A DNA stretch of 64,000 bases from Rhodohalobacter sp. 614A. GTDB lineage: Bacteria; Bacteroidota; Rhodothermia; Balneolales; Balneolaceae. The DNA is taken from assembly GCF_021462415.1 (NCBI RefSeq), contig NZ_JAKEDS010000001.1:964273-1028272 (forward strand). Direction: 5' to 3'. The position numbers and the translations under genes were made by a program. Of the stretch, positions 31,694-41,236 are shown piece after piece (position 1 is the first letter of the stretch; every line of letters begins with the position of its first letter). A model generated the notes under the pieces. It saw nothing but the letters and a program-made list of their open reading frames with translations. It searched no databases and had not been told where the DNA came from.

Positions 31694-31734
31694 AAATAGC
31701 ATGCAGGCTTAAGCTTTTGTCCTGCATGCTATTT
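31694..31734 (+). terminator. Strong hairpin after susD (terminator or mRNA-processing element)
   Basis: The stem AAATAGCATGCAGG / CCTGCATGCTATTT is a perfect 14 bp with a 13-base loop. The following sequence has few Ts, so it may attenuate or stabilise the susC-susD part of the transcript rather than stop it completely, giving lower expression of the downstream enzymes (inference). Confidence 0.65.
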
Positions 31735-31777
31735 ATACATCAGATAAAAAACAAGATCACATTGAATAAGAAAATCT

Positions 31778-32974
31778 ATGTACCTATACAGATTTAGTAT
31801 TTTCACAGTCATTTTATCATTTGTGTGCATATCGGTTGTTTCAGCTCAACCCGCCCAAGAAATATCAGAATCCCTGCCATGGTCAGAACGAATGGCTCTG
31901 TCTGTGATGGAAAGAAATCCCGATCCACGCCTTCTCGATTTTCAGGAAGCCCCAAAATGGGAATATACTCACGGATTGATGTTAAAAGCGTTTGAACGGA
32001 TTTGGCGCAAAAATGGCGAGGACAAATACCTGGATTATATCAAGAGCTACTACGACCAGATGATTTACGAGGATGGAACCATCGAACGATATGATCCCCG
32101 AAATTTCAATATTGACCGGGTAAATCCGGGCCGGGTTCTTTTTATGCTGTATGAAGAGACGGGCAAAGAAAAATACAAAACAGCACTTGAAACATTGCGT
32201 CGCCAACTCGAATGGCAACCCAGAACTACCGAAGGCGGATTTTGGCACAAACTCCGTTATCCGTGGCAAATGTGGTTGGATGGGGCGTACATGGGCTCAC
32301 CGTTTTATGCAGAATATTCTCAACGTCATAACGATGCTGCCGGTTTTGACGATGTAGCAAAACAACTCATTTTAATGGATAAACATCTTCGTGATGACGA
32401 AACCGGGTTGCTTTATCACGGCTGGGATGAAAGCAGGTTACAAGTATGGTCAGATGAGGAAACCGGCCGTTCCGCAGAGTTTTGGGGACGGGCCATTGGC
32501 TGGTATGCCATGGCCATCGTAGATGTGCTGGACTACTTCCCGTCCGATCATCCAAAGAGAGATAAGCTGATTGATATTTTTGAGGAGCTGGTCATTGCCC
32601 TGGAAAAATACCAGGATAAAGAAGCTGGTGTATGGTATCAGGTTGTTGACAAAGGTGATCAGGAAGGAAATTATCTCGAATCTTCAGCGTCTACCATGTA
32701 TGTGTATTCCATCGCAAAGGCCGTAAATAATGGCTATATCGATGAAAAGTACATGGATATTGCAGAAAGAGGCTGGGAAGGAATTCTGTCTGAATTTATC
32801 GAAGTAGATGAAAATGGTATCGTCGAAATTACCAATGTTTGTGCCGTTGCCGGTTTGGGGGGAGAGCCACCACGAAGCGGAAAGTATGAATACTATATCA
32901 ATGAACTGGTTCGCTCCAACGATCCCAAAGCCGTCGGACCATTTATAATGGCAAGCCTGGAGATGAACAAATAA
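31778..32974 (+). CDS. Glycoside hydrolase family 105, unsaturated galacturonyl hydrolase
   Basis: 398 residues: a signal peptide ending near VVSAQ, then the (alpha/alpha)6-barrel of GH105. The catalytic aspartate is Asp168 in YPWQMWLDGAYMGSPFYAEY; further landmarks are WGRAIGWYAMAIVDVLDYFP and the C-terminal YEYYINELVRSNDPKAVGPF. It releases the 4,5-unsaturated galacturonate from pectin oligosaccharides made by lyases, working in the periplasm. The released sugar feeds the KduI-KduD route encoded upstream. It is the first enzyme gene after susD. Confidence 0.94.
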   Translation: MYLYRFSIFTVILSFVCISVVSAQPAQEISESLPWSERMALSVMERNPDPRLLDFQEAPKWEYTHGLMLKAFERIWRKNGEDKYLDYIKSYYDQMIYEDGTIERYDPRNFNIDRVNPGRVLFMLYEETGKEKYKTALETLRRQLEWQPRTTEGGFWHKLRYPWQMWLDGAYMGSPFYAEYSQRHNDAAGFDDVAKQLILMDKHLRDDETGLLYHGWDESRLQVWSDEETGRSAEFWGRAIGWYAMAIVDVLDYFPSDHPKRDKLIDIFEELVIALEKYQDKEAGVWYQVVDKGDQEGNYLESSASTMYVYSIAKAVNNGYIDEKYMDIAERGWEGILSEFIEVDENGIVEITNVCAVAGLGGEPPRSGKYEYYINELVRSNDPKAVGPFIMASLEMNK

Positions 32975-33014
32975 CCAGGCGGACGTATCCAAAACATTTA
33001 TCAACAAATAAAAC

Positions 33015-34430
33015 ATGAAGTTTAGAGATAACATCAAAAAGTATCGGTCGCTAATTTTTCCAGTTATAGCTCTGTTTTTAATAAACGGCTGTTCTGAAAG
33101 TGAGAGCCAAACAGCGGACGATCCGTGGCTAAAAGCTGAACAGATCAAAGCTCAGATTGTCGTTCCCGAATTTCCAGATACCACATTTAATATTGTTGAT
33201 TTTGGTGCAGAAGAAGGCGGTGAAATCAAAAATACCGATGCATTTCGAAAGGCCATTGCAGCGGCCAGTGAGGCCGGAGGAGGGACGGTGCTTGTCCCAA
33301 ACGGTACCTTTCTAACCGGCGCCATTCATCTGCAAAGCAACGTAAATTTACATTTGGAAGACGATGCAACCATTCTGTTCAGCCAGGATCCGGATGATTA
33401 TTTGCCTGTGGTATTTACCCGCTGGGAAGGAATGGAATTGATGAACTACTCATCATTTATTTATGCAAATGGGAAAGAAAATATCGCCATTACGGGGAAT
33501 GGAACTCTGGATGGCAACGCTTCAAACGAACATTGGTGGCCATGGAAAGGAAATGTGGAAGATGGCTGGGAAGAAGGGCAGCCGAATCAGTTTGCCGGGC
33601 GAGATTCGCTGCACGTGCTAAACGCTGAGCAAGTTCCCCCTGAGGAGCGTGTATTTGGCGATGGATTTTATCTGCGCCCAAACTTTATACAGTTTTACAA
33701 CAGTAAAAATATTCTGATTTCGGGAGTGACTCTGCTACGCTCGCCGATGTGGAATGTACACCCCGTACTCAGTGAAAATATTACAGTTGATGGAATACAT
33801 ATCGAAACGCTGGGGCCGAATAATGACGGTGTAAACCCGGAATCCTCAAAAAATGTGTTGATCACAAACAGCTATTTTGATACGGGGGATGATTGTATCG
33901 CGATCAAATCGGGCCGGAACCAGGATGGCCGGCGTATTGCAGTTCCGTCAGAAAATATTGTGATTGAAAATTCGGTAATGAAAGAAGGCCACGGCGGTAT
34001 TGTAATGGGAAGCGAAATTTCCGGAGGTGTTCGGAATGTTTTCGCACGAAATATTCAAATGGATAGCCCGAATCTGGATCGGGTGTTACGCATTAAAACC
34101 AGTTCCCGCCGGGGTGGAATCACCGAAAATATCTACTTAAAAGATATTGAAGTGGGCCAGTATAAAGAAGCCGCTATCCGCGCAAATATGTTTTATGAAC
34201 CACCGGGAGATTATATGCCAACCATCAGAAATATTGTGGTTGAAAATCTTACGGTTAAGCAAGGCGGAAAGTATGGCATTTTGATTGAAGCCTATGAAGA
34301 ATCGCCGGTTACAGGTCTGAAAGTGATTAACAGTTCTATTGAAGGCGTTGAAATCCCAATGGAAGTGAACCATGCCAGGGATATGGAATTTGAAAACTTT
34401 CAAATCAACGGTCAAAAAATCACTCCGTAG
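33015..34430 (+). CDS. Glycoside hydrolase family 28, polygalacturonase (lipoprotein)
   Basis: 471 residues with a lipoprotein signal (LFLINGC, Cys26). The right-handed beta-helix of GH28 carries the family motifs GPNNDGVNPESSKN, DTGDDCIAIKSGRN with the catalytic aspartates, EGHGGIVMGSEISGG and RVLRIKTSSRRGG. It hydrolyses alpha-1,4-galacturonan, probably as an exo-enzyme at the membrane. A second, divergent GH28 lies at 38462. Confidence 0.93.
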   Translation: MKFRDNIKKYRSLIFPVIALFLINGCSESESQTADDPWLKAEQIKAQIVVPEFPDTTFNIVDFGAEEGGEIKNTDAFRKAIAAASEAGGGTVLVPNGTFLTGAIHLQSNVNLHLEDDATILFSQDPDDYLPVVFTRWEGMELMNYSSFIYANGKENIAITGNGTLDGNASNEHWWPWKGNVEDGWEEGQPNQFAGRDSLHVLNAEQVPPEERVFGDGFYLRPNFIQFYNSKNILISGVTLLRSPMWNVHPVLSENITVDGIHIETLGPNNDGVNPESSKNVLITNSYFDTGDDCIAIKSGRNQDGRRIAVPSENIVIENSVMKEGHGGIVMGSEISGGVRNVFARNIQMDSPNLDRVLRIKTSSRRGGITENIYLKDIEVGQYKEAAIRANMFYEPPGDYMPTIRNIVVENLTVKQGGKYGILIEAYEESPVTGLKVINSSIEGVEIPMEVNHARDMEFENFQINGQKITP

Positions 34431-34524
34431 CGAGTGTGAAAATCAGATTTCACTAAAGCCGAATCACATAGAGACAATCATTCGCTAACAGTGGATATGG
34501 ATTTGCTTTACAGCAGTAATAAGT

Positions 34525-35928
34525 ATGATGAAATTAAAACGGAAACAGGCAGTACATATGAAATTCGGTTTTAAATTTGTAATCATAGCATTTCTTGGTT
34601 GTCTGCCAATGGTTTTAGCCGAGGTTTCCTCCGCACAAACGCCGGCATTTCCAGGTGCTGAAGGTTTTGGAAAATATACCACAGGTGGCCGCGGAGGAAA
34701 AGTAATCTATGTGACCAATCTTAATGATAGTGGTTCGGGCAGTTTGCGGGCTGCTATCGAAACCGAAGGGCCGCGAATCATTATTTTCGGAATTTCCGGC
34801 AATATTTCTCTTCAATCGCGACTGGAAATTAAACATGGAAATTTGACAATTGCAGGGCAAACAGCTCCGGGTGACGGAATTACCATCAAAGATTATCCGG
34901 TTGAAGTGAGTGCCGATAATGTGATTATTCGCTATGTCCGATTTCGGCTGGGAGATATTCATGAGCTGGAAACAGATGCTATTGAAGGTCGCGGAATCAA
35001 GAATTTTATACTCGATCATTGTTCCATCAGTTGGGCCGTAGATGAAGCCGCTTCTTTCTATACGAATGAAAATGTAACTCTGCAGTGGAATATTATTTCC
35101 GAAAGCCTGAATCAGTCGGCTCATTCAAAAGGAGCTCATGGTTACGGCGGGATCTGGGGAGCCGTGAAAGGAAGTTTTCATCACAATTTACTGGCACATC
35201 ACAACAGTCGGAACCCTCGTTTTTCGGGCTCTAATTACGAAAGTGATATTCCAAACCGACAAGTTGATTTTCGAAATAATGTTATTTACAACTGGGTGGG
35301 AAATAGTGCCTATGGCGGAGAGGACGGCCAGCATAATATCGTAAAGAATTATTATAAGCCGGGTCCGGCCACCCCAAAGAAGATTGCAGGGCGAATCATA
35401 AATCCGTCACGCCCTTATGGTAAATTTTATGTGTCGGGGAATTTCGTTGAAGGCTCACCGGAAATAACCGCTGACAATTGGAATGGCGGGGTGCAGTGTG
35501 AACATCCGGATTCTGTCTATCAATCCTCTCCATTTGCATATGATTCCATTACCGAACAATCACCCAAAAAAGCATTTGAAAAAGTGCTTGAGCATGCCGG
35601 TGCCAGTTTACAAAGAGATGCTGTAGACAATCGGGTTGTAACAGAAGTTCGAACCGGTACGGCAACCTACACAGGAACCAGAAGCAAAAAACCGGGAATT
35701 ATTGATTCCCAAAAAGAAGTAGGCGGATGGCCTGAGTTACGAGCAAGACCAGCGCCACAAGATACCGATCGAGATGGAATGCCAGATGAATGGGAAAACA
35801 GAAATGGACTGAACGCCCACGACGAATCCGATGCCGCAAAATTTGACCTTGATGACGAATATACAAATGTGGAATTGTATCTGAATGAATTAGTAAAGCC
35901 AATCACAGAATCGAGTTTAAACAAATGA
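34525..35928 (+). CDS. Pectate lyase, polysaccharide lyase family 1-like
   Basis: 467 residues. A signal peptide leads to the mature start FPGAEGFGKYTTGGRGG, followed by VIYVTNLNDSGSGSLRAAI, the Ca-binding beta-helix core with DAIEGRGIKNFILDHCSISW and DEAASFYTNENVTLQWNIIS, and HHNLLAHHNSRNPRFSGSNY (catalytic arginine region). A C-terminal DTDRDGMPDEWENRNGL motif resembles a calcium-binding thrombospondin type-3 repeat. It cleaves polygalacturonate by beta-elimination, producing the unsaturated ends that GH105 removes. An in-frame ATG at 34558 gives a more compact signal peptide and may be the true start. Confidence 0.92.
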   Translation: MMKLKRKQAVHMKFGFKFVIIAFLGCLPMVLAEVSSAQTPAFPGAEGFGKYTTGGRGGKVIYVTNLNDSGSGSLRAAIETEGPRIIIFGISGNISLQSRLEIKHGNLTIAGQTAPGDGITIKDYPVEVSADNVIIRYVRFRLGDIHELETDAIEGRGIKNFILDHCSISWAVDEAASFYTNENVTLQWNIISESLNQSAHSKGAHGYGGIWGAVKGSFHHNLLAHHNSRNPRFSGSNYESDIPNRQVDFRNNVIYNWVGNSAYGGEDGQHNIVKNYYKPGPATPKKIAGRIINPSRPYGKFYVSGNFVEGSPEITADNWNGGVQCEHPDSVYQSSPFAYDSITEQSPKKAFEKVLEHAGASLQRDAVDNRVVTEVRTGTATYTGTRSKKPGIIDSQKEVGGWPELRARPAPQDTDRDGMPDEWENRNGLNAHDESDAAKFDLDDEYTNVELYLNELVKPITESSLNK

Positions 35929-37625
35929 ATGACAAGAACAGTAATCACCCAATCCAAGTATTTATGCCAATGTTCAAAAATCTAAAATCCTGGTTTCTGG
36001 TGCCATTGATTTTTTTAGGAGCTGTAACCACTTCCATCGCCCAATCAGACGAGCCTTTTGTATCTGATGTTTGGACGGGAGATAATGGCGATGGTACCTA
36101 TACCAATCCCATTATTCATGCCGACTACTCTGATCCTGATGTGGTGCGGGTTGGCGATGATTTTTATATGACCGCCTCCAGTTTTAATGTCGTTCCCGGT
36201 TTGCCGGTACTGCACTCAAAAGATTTGGTGAATTGGGAAATTATTAACCACGCTCTGCCACGGCAATATCCAATCGAACATTTTAAAACACCGCGGCACG
36301 GGCAGGGAGTTTGGGCGCCCAGTTTCCGTTATTATAACGGAGAGTTCTATATCTATTGGGGCGATCCGGATTTTGGAATTTATATGGTAAAAACAGACGA
36401 TCCCGCAGGGGAATGGACCAAACCCACGCTGGTTAAAGAAGGAAAAGGTTTGATAGATGCTTCACCCCTCTGGGATGATGAAGGAAATGCCTATCTGGTT
36501 CATGCATTTGCACGTAGCCGGGCTGGTATCAATAGTATTTTGGTTGCCCAGGAGATGAAAGTGGACGGAACCGGTTTGATCGGCGAGCCTGTACTTGTAT
36601 TCGACGGACATGACGAGCATCCGACGGTGGAAGGTCCAAAATTTTATCAGCATGGCGATTATTACTACATCCTTGCGCCGGCTGGCGGGGTAGAATTTGG
36701 CTGGCAGCTGGCCATGCGGTCTGAAAATCCACTGGGACCGTATGAAGAAAAAATCGTACTTCATCAGGGAAATACTGAAATCAACGGTCCACATCAAGGC
36801 GGTCTGGTTGATACTCCAAACGGCGAATACTGGTTTGTTCATTTTAGTGATCAGGGAGCTTACGGAAGAATTGTACATCTGAATCCGGTTCATTGGGAAG
36901 ACGACTGGCCCATGATGGGAGAAGATATCAATGATGATGGGATCGGCGAACCGGTAACCACGCATCAAAAACCGGATGTTGGAGAAACATATCCGGTTCA
37001 GACACCGGCAGATTCAGATGAATTTGATTCAAATGAAATCGGCCTTCAATGGCAGTGGCAGGCCAATCCGGAAGTGTACTGGGCTTTTCCGCATGGAAAT
37101 TCTGATAAGTTGAGATTGTTCTCTACCCGTGTTCCGGAAGATTTTACCAACTATTGGGATGTTCCCCACCTGTTACTCCAAAAGTTTCCGGCTCAGGAAT
37201 TTACAGCAACCACAAAATTGGAATTCCATCCTTCCGATGAAGAAGTAGGAGAGGAAACCGGACTCATCATTATGGGACGCGACTATTCCTATCTCTCTGT
37301 AAAAGATATGGATGAAAAAGGATTCTATATTTCACAAACGGTTGCTCACGAAGCAGATAACAGCGGAGCAGAGGAAGAAGTAGCGGGAGAGTATGTTGAC
37401 ACGAATGAGCTGTGGTTTCGTGTGAAAATAACTGGCGAAAAAGGAGATGTACAATGTGCATTTAGTTATAGCACAGATGGAAAAGACTTTACCAGCATTG
37501 GCGAATCGTTCAAGGCTCGTCCCGGCGGATGGATTGGAGCAAAAGTCGGAATTTTTGCGTCCCGACCCTTTGAAAATTATGATTCGGGATTTGCCGATTT
37601 CGACTGGTTTCGAATCACCAAGTAG
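35925..37625 (+). CDS. Glycoside hydrolase family 43 protein with C-terminal concanavalin-like domain
   Basis: 566 residues. A signal peptide ends near TTSIAQ. The five-blade GH43 propeller (about 55-345) shows the acidic triad regions NPIIHADYSDPDVVRVGDDF, GLIDASPLWDDEGNAYLVH and PTVEGPKFYQHGDYYYILAP. A C-terminal beta-sandwich of the beta-xylosidase C-terminal type follows (about 365-566). It probably removes arabinose, xylose or galactose side chains from pectin; the exact specificity cannot be read. The frame overlaps the lyase stop by four bases; ATGs at 35964 or 35970 directly before the signal peptide are plausible alternatives. Confidence 0.9.
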   Translation: MNDKNSNHPIQVFMPMFKNLKSWFLVPLIFLGAVTTSIAQSDEPFVSDVWTGDNGDGTYTNPIIHADYSDPDVVRVGDDFYMTASSFNVVPGLPVLHSKDLVNWEIINHALPRQYPIEHFKTPRHGQGVWAPSFRYYNGEFYIYWGDPDFGIYMVKTDDPAGEWTKPTLVKEGKGLIDASPLWDDEGNAYLVHAFARSRAGINSILVAQEMKVDGTGLIGEPVLVFDGHDEHPTVEGPKFYQHGDYYYILAPAGGVEFGWQLAMRSENPLGPYEEKIVLHQGNTEINGPHQGGLVDTPNGEYWFVHFSDQGAYGRIVHLNPVHWEDDWPMMGEDINDDGIGEPVTTHQKPDVGETYPVQTPADSDEFDSNEIGLQWQWQANPEVYWAFPHGNSDKLRLFSTRVPEDFTNYWDVPHLLLQKFPAQEFTATTKLEFHPSDEEVGEETGLIIMGRDYSYLSVKDMDEKGFYISQTVAHEADNSGAEEEVAGEYVDTNELWFRVKITGEKGDVQCAFSYSTDGKDFTSIGESFKARPGGWIGAKVGIFASRPFENYDSGFADFDWFRITK

Positions 37626-37641
37626 GCCAAACAGGTTTTTC

Positions 37642-38418
37642 ATGATGGAGAATCTCTTTACAGGATTATCAGGGTTACGGACTTCTTTAGTGATCAGCCT
37701 GCTGCTTCCATTATGTGTAAGTCATCAACCCAAACCGGTAACTGTATATTTAGTGGGAGATTCTACCATGTCTCAAAAAGAGGTGCGGGCGTATCCCGAA
37801 ACGGGTTGGGGCATGCCCTTTTCTACATTTTTTGATGAAACCGTTACGGTAGAAAATCACGCAAAAAATGGACGGAGCACGCGAACATTTTTAGAAGAAG
37901 GACGGTGGCAACCCATTGTGGACAACCTGAAAGCGGGAGATTATGTTTTCATTCAGTTTGCTCATAACGATGAAGTTCCCACAAAAGAGCAGTACACGCA
38001 GCCCGATCAGTATCAGAAAAATCTTAGAAAATATGTGTCTGAGTCGCGTGAAAAAGGTGCCATTCCTGTACTGCTGACTCCCATCGCCCGCCGCCATTTT
38101 GATGAGAACGAGCATTTGAATGATACACATGCCAAATATGCGGAATTGATGCGGGAGGTGGCCAATAAGATGGATGTTCCGCTAATCGATCTTGATCAAA
38201 AAAGTCAGGCTTTGCTAAAAAGTCTCGGTCCTGAAAAATCGGTATTTCTGTACAACCATTTGAAGCCAGGTCAACATCCGAGCTATCCTGAAGGTGTTGA
38301 AGACAATACTCATTTCAGCGAATACGGTGCCCGAAGAATGGCGGAGCTTGCATTACAGGGAATTCGCGACCTGGAGCTGGATCTCGCAGAAAGGATTGTA
38401 AATCACTCTCAGGAATAA
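37642..38418 (+). CDS. Rhamnogalacturonan acetylesterase-like SGNH hydrolase (CE12 type)
   Basis: 258 residues. A hydrophobic leader (LVISLLLPLCVSH) precedes block I VYLVGDSTMSQ with the catalytic serine, block II with the GMPF / NHAKNGRSTRTF region, block III FIQFAHND and block V DNTHFSEYGARRMAE with the Asp/His pair. This is the CE12 arrangement that removes acetyl groups from rhamnogalacturonan or related pectin. I chose the ATG at 37642, 16 bases after the GH43 stop; the frame is open further upstream but only by overlapping GH43. Confidence 0.92.
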   Translation: MMENLFTGLSGLRTSLVISLLLPLCVSHQPKPVTVYLVGDSTMSQKEVRAYPETGWGMPFSTFFDETVTVENHAKNGRSTRTFLEEGRWQPIVDNLKAGDYVFIQFAHNDEVPTKEQYTQPDQYQKNLRKYVSESREKGAIPVLLTPIARRHFDENEHLNDTHAKYAELMREVANKMDVPLIDLDQKSQALLKSLGPEKSVFLYNHLKPGQHPSYPEGVEDNTHFSEYGARRMAELALQGIRDLELDLAERIVNHSQE

Positions 38419-38461
38419 ATTTGAATTCATTTTACAGATATCACATCAAAAAAATCAGTCT

Positions 38462-40195
38462 ATGTCGCCACAATTTCGAAAAAACCTTTCTTTATTACTT
38501 CTGACAATAATTTTTACAGGTTTCTCTATAGAGAAATCATTTAGCCAGTCGGACTATTTTCAGCCGGTACCGGATTCTTTTTATGATAATATTTCGTTTG
38601 AAATGCCCAAAGTTACCGTGCCGGAATTTCCGGATTACACAGTAAACGTGGTTGATTTTGGAGCTGTCCCTGATGGCAGTACCCTCAACACCGATGCCTT
38701 TCGAAAGGCTATTGAGCATGTTTCGGAACAGGGCGGAGGGCGCGTCGTTATTCCGCGTGGAATCTGGAAAACAGGTCCGATCATCCTGCAAAGTAATGTA
38801 AATCTCCATACCGAAAACGGAGCACTGATTCTGTTTAGCGATGATAAAGATCTGTATCCGTTGATTGAAACCAGTTTTGAAGGTTTGGATACATGGCGGG
38901 CCATTTCACCGATTTATGGAAAAGGACTGGAAAATGTAGCCATTACAGGCGAAGGTATTTTTGATGGAGCCGGAGACTCCTGGAGAGGCGTTCGAAAAGG
39001 AGATTTGAACAGGGCTCAATGGAAAAAGCGTGTTGCTTCTGGTGGTATTGTTTCCGAGGATGGTGAGCGATGGTATCCCAGTGAAAAGTATATGGAAGCC
39101 CATCAACAGTTTAATTTTAATGTTCCGACTACCGCCACCACCAAAGAAGGACTCAAACCATATAAAGAATTCCTGCGCCCGGTGATGTTGAGTATTCGCG
39201 AAAGCAAGAATATTCTTCTCGATGGCGTGACGTTTCAAAATTCTCCGGCATGGATGCTGCATCCGTTAATGAGCGAGAATATCATCATTCGGAATCTTAC
39301 GGTTCGCAATCCCGAATATGCGTGGAATGGTGACGGACTTGATCTGGAATCATCCAAAAATGTGGTGATTTATAACAACAGTTTTGATGTGGGAGACGAT
39401 GCTATTTGCATCAAATCGGGAAAAAATGAAGACGGCCGCCGCCGCGGAATTCCTACCGAGAATGTAATCATTCGTGAAAACACCGTGTACAAAGCTCATG
39501 GCGGATTTGTAGTTGGGAGTGAAATGTCGGGTGGAGTGCGTAATATAGCGGTATCAGACATGAATTTTATCGGATCGGATACGGGCATTCGTTTCAAAAG
39601 TACACGGGGGCGCGGCGGTATCGTTGAGAATATTGACATCCATAATATCTATATGCAGGATATTGTAACGGAGCCCATTCGATTCAATCTTTACTACGGC
39701 GGAGAAGCACCCTCACTGAATCAAAAAGCAGAAGTGGTGGACATGAAAAAATTGCAGGAAGAGATTCCTGAGGTTAATGAAGAAACGCCACAATTCAGAA
39801 ATATCAACATCAAAAATATTTATTCCTATAATTCCCAAACCACGATGTGGATTCAGGGTTTGCCGGAAATGAATGTAGAAAATGTGAGTCTCGAAAACAT
39901 AGAATTGACATCGCAGCGAGGCGGGATGATTATTGATTCCGATCAAATTACCATGAAGAATGTGAACATAAAAGTTCATGAAGGCCCCATTTTGCTGCTG
40001 AATAATGTACATAATCTACAATTTGAAGATGTCGATTTTGGATACCATCAGTCAGCAGAAAATCATACCGGCCTCAGAGTTACGGGACCATTTACAGAAG
40101 GCATTCAATTAAAGAATGTTCGCTTTGTGAATACAGGCGAAAATATACATATCGGCCCAAATGTGGATGAGAATGAAATTATTCAATCAAATTAA
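38462..40195 (+). CDS. Glycoside hydrolase family 28, second polygalacturonase
   Basis: 577 residues with an N-terminal signal peptide ending near EKSFSQ and no lipobox. It has the GH28 beta-helix with WNGDGLDLESSKNVVIYNNS, DVGDDAICIKSGKNEDGRRR, KAHGGFVVGSEMSGGVRNIA and IRFKSTRGRGGIVENIDI. It is longer than the first GH28 by about 100 residues, with an insertion (about 160-215) and an extended tail. Exo-polygalacturonase activity is likely. The next gene starts within 10 bases. Confidence 0.93.
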   Translation: MSPQFRKNLSLLLLTIIFTGFSIEKSFSQSDYFQPVPDSFYDNISFEMPKVTVPEFPDYTVNVVDFGAVPDGSTLNTDAFRKAIEHVSEQGGGRVVIPRGIWKTGPIILQSNVNLHTENGALILFSDDKDLYPLIETSFEGLDTWRAISPIYGKGLENVAITGEGIFDGAGDSWRGVRKGDLNRAQWKKRVASGGIVSEDGERWYPSEKYMEAHQQFNFNVPTTATTKEGLKPYKEFLRPVMLSIRESKNILLDGVTFQNSPAWMLHPLMSENIIIRNLTVRNPEYAWNGDGLDLESSKNVVIYNNSFDVGDDAICIKSGKNEDGRRRGIPTENVIIRENTVYKAHGGFVVGSEMSGGVRNIAVSDMNFIGSDTGIRFKSTRGRGGIVENIDIHNIYMQDIVTEPIRFNLYYGGEAPSLNQKAEVVDMKKLQEEIPEVNEETPQFRNINIKNIYSYNSQTTMWIQGLPEMNVENVSLENIELTSQRGGMIIDSDQITMKNVNIKVHEGPILLLNNVHNLQFEDVDFGYHQSAENHTGLRVTGPFTEGIQLKNVRFVNTGENIHIGPNVDENEIIQSN

Positions 40196-40201
40196 AAAGT
40201 G

Positions 40202-41182
40202 ATGAGACGAGCTGCTCTGATTAGTTTTTGTATGATTTTGTATATGTGGAGCACCGCTTTTGCACAATATGAAAGCTATGATTTTGTAGTAGCCCAAGAC
40301 GGAAGCGGAGATTTTACAACGGTGCAGAAAGCCATTATGGCTGTACCGGATTTCCGCAAAAATGAAACGACCATATTCATCAAGAAAGGCGTCTACAAAG
40401 AGAAAATCGTTCTGCCTGATTCCAAAACCAATGTCACTTTTATCGGGGAGGATGTGAAGCAAACCATTCTCACATATGACGATTATGCATCTAAAACAAA
40501 TCGTTTCGGGGAAGAACTGGGCACCACTGGTTCGTCCAGTTTTTTTCTGTTCGGAGATAACTTTACAGCATACAATATCACATTTGAAAATTCGGCCGGA
40601 GATGTAGGTCAGGCCGTGGCTCTTCGGGTCAATGGCGATAAAGCCGTGTTTGTCAATTGTCGGTTTTTGGGATTTCAGGACACACTTTATACAAACGGGA
40701 GCGACAGCCGGCAGTACTATCTGGATAGCTACATAGAAGGTGCAACCGATTTTATCTTTGGCGCTTCTACGGCTGTATTCGATCATTGTGAGATTTTCTG
40801 TAAACCAGGCGGGAGCTACATCACAGCGGCTTCAACTCCCGAAGAGAATGAATTTGGATATGTGATTATGAACAGCCGCATTACAGGAAATGCGGCCGAT
40901 GAATCCTATTACTTTGGCCGGCCATGGCGTTCGTATGCGGAGGTGGTCATTATGAACAGTTATCTGGAAAATATCATTAAACCGGAGGGCTGGCATAACT
41001 GGAATGAACCCGATAGAGAAGAAACCGTTCTGTATGCTGAATACAAGAATTCAGGTCCGGGATTTCAGCCAGATCAACGAGTTCCCTGGGCAAAGCAGCT
41101 GACAGATGAAGAGGCTGAAAAATATACTCTTGAAAATATTTTTGGTGGATGGAATCCGCTGGAACGTATCAAGATTGAATAA
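40202..41182 (+). CDS. Pectin methylesterase, CE8 family (first copy)
   Basis: 326 residues: a signal peptide (ends near STAFAQ), then the CE8 beta-helix. Motifs: GDFTTVQKAIMAVPDF, GQAVALRVNGDKAVFVNCRF followed by QDTLY, the catalytic-site DFIFGAS, and YYFGRPWRSYAEVVIMNSYL. It removes methyl esters from homogalacturonan, opening it for lyase and GH28 attack. The ATG at 40202 is preferred to the GTG at 40199. It is followed by a paralogue. Confidence 0.95.
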   Translation: MRRAALISFCMILYMWSTAFAQYESYDFVVAQDGSGDFTTVQKAIMAVPDFRKNETTIFIKKGVYKEKIVLPDSKTNVTFIGEDVKQTILTYDDYASKTNRFGEELGTTGSSSFFLFGDNFTAYNITFENSAGDVGQAVALRVNGDKAVFVNCRFLGFQDTLYTNGSDSRQYYLDSYIEGATDFIFGASTAVFDHCEIFCKPGGSYITAASTPEENEFGYVIMNSRITGNAADESYYFGRPWRSYAEVVIMNSYLENIIKPEGWHNWNEPDREETVLYAEYKNSGPGFQPDQRVPWAKQLTDEEAEKYTLENIFGGWNPLERIKIE

Positions 41183-41236
41183 TTTTCGAAAATCCGCACA
41201 TTTTCTCAGAAGAATGAATCGTTAACATAAACAAGT

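Noticed and set aside
37447-37641. Extended N-terminus of the CE12-type esterase
   Set aside because: It would overlap GH43 by 179 bases and place 65 residues before a hydrophobic leader; the ATG at 37642 is better.
40187-40786. 199-codon open frame antisense to the first CE8 gene
   Set aside because: Shadow of the pectin methylesterase on the plus strand; no domain recognised.
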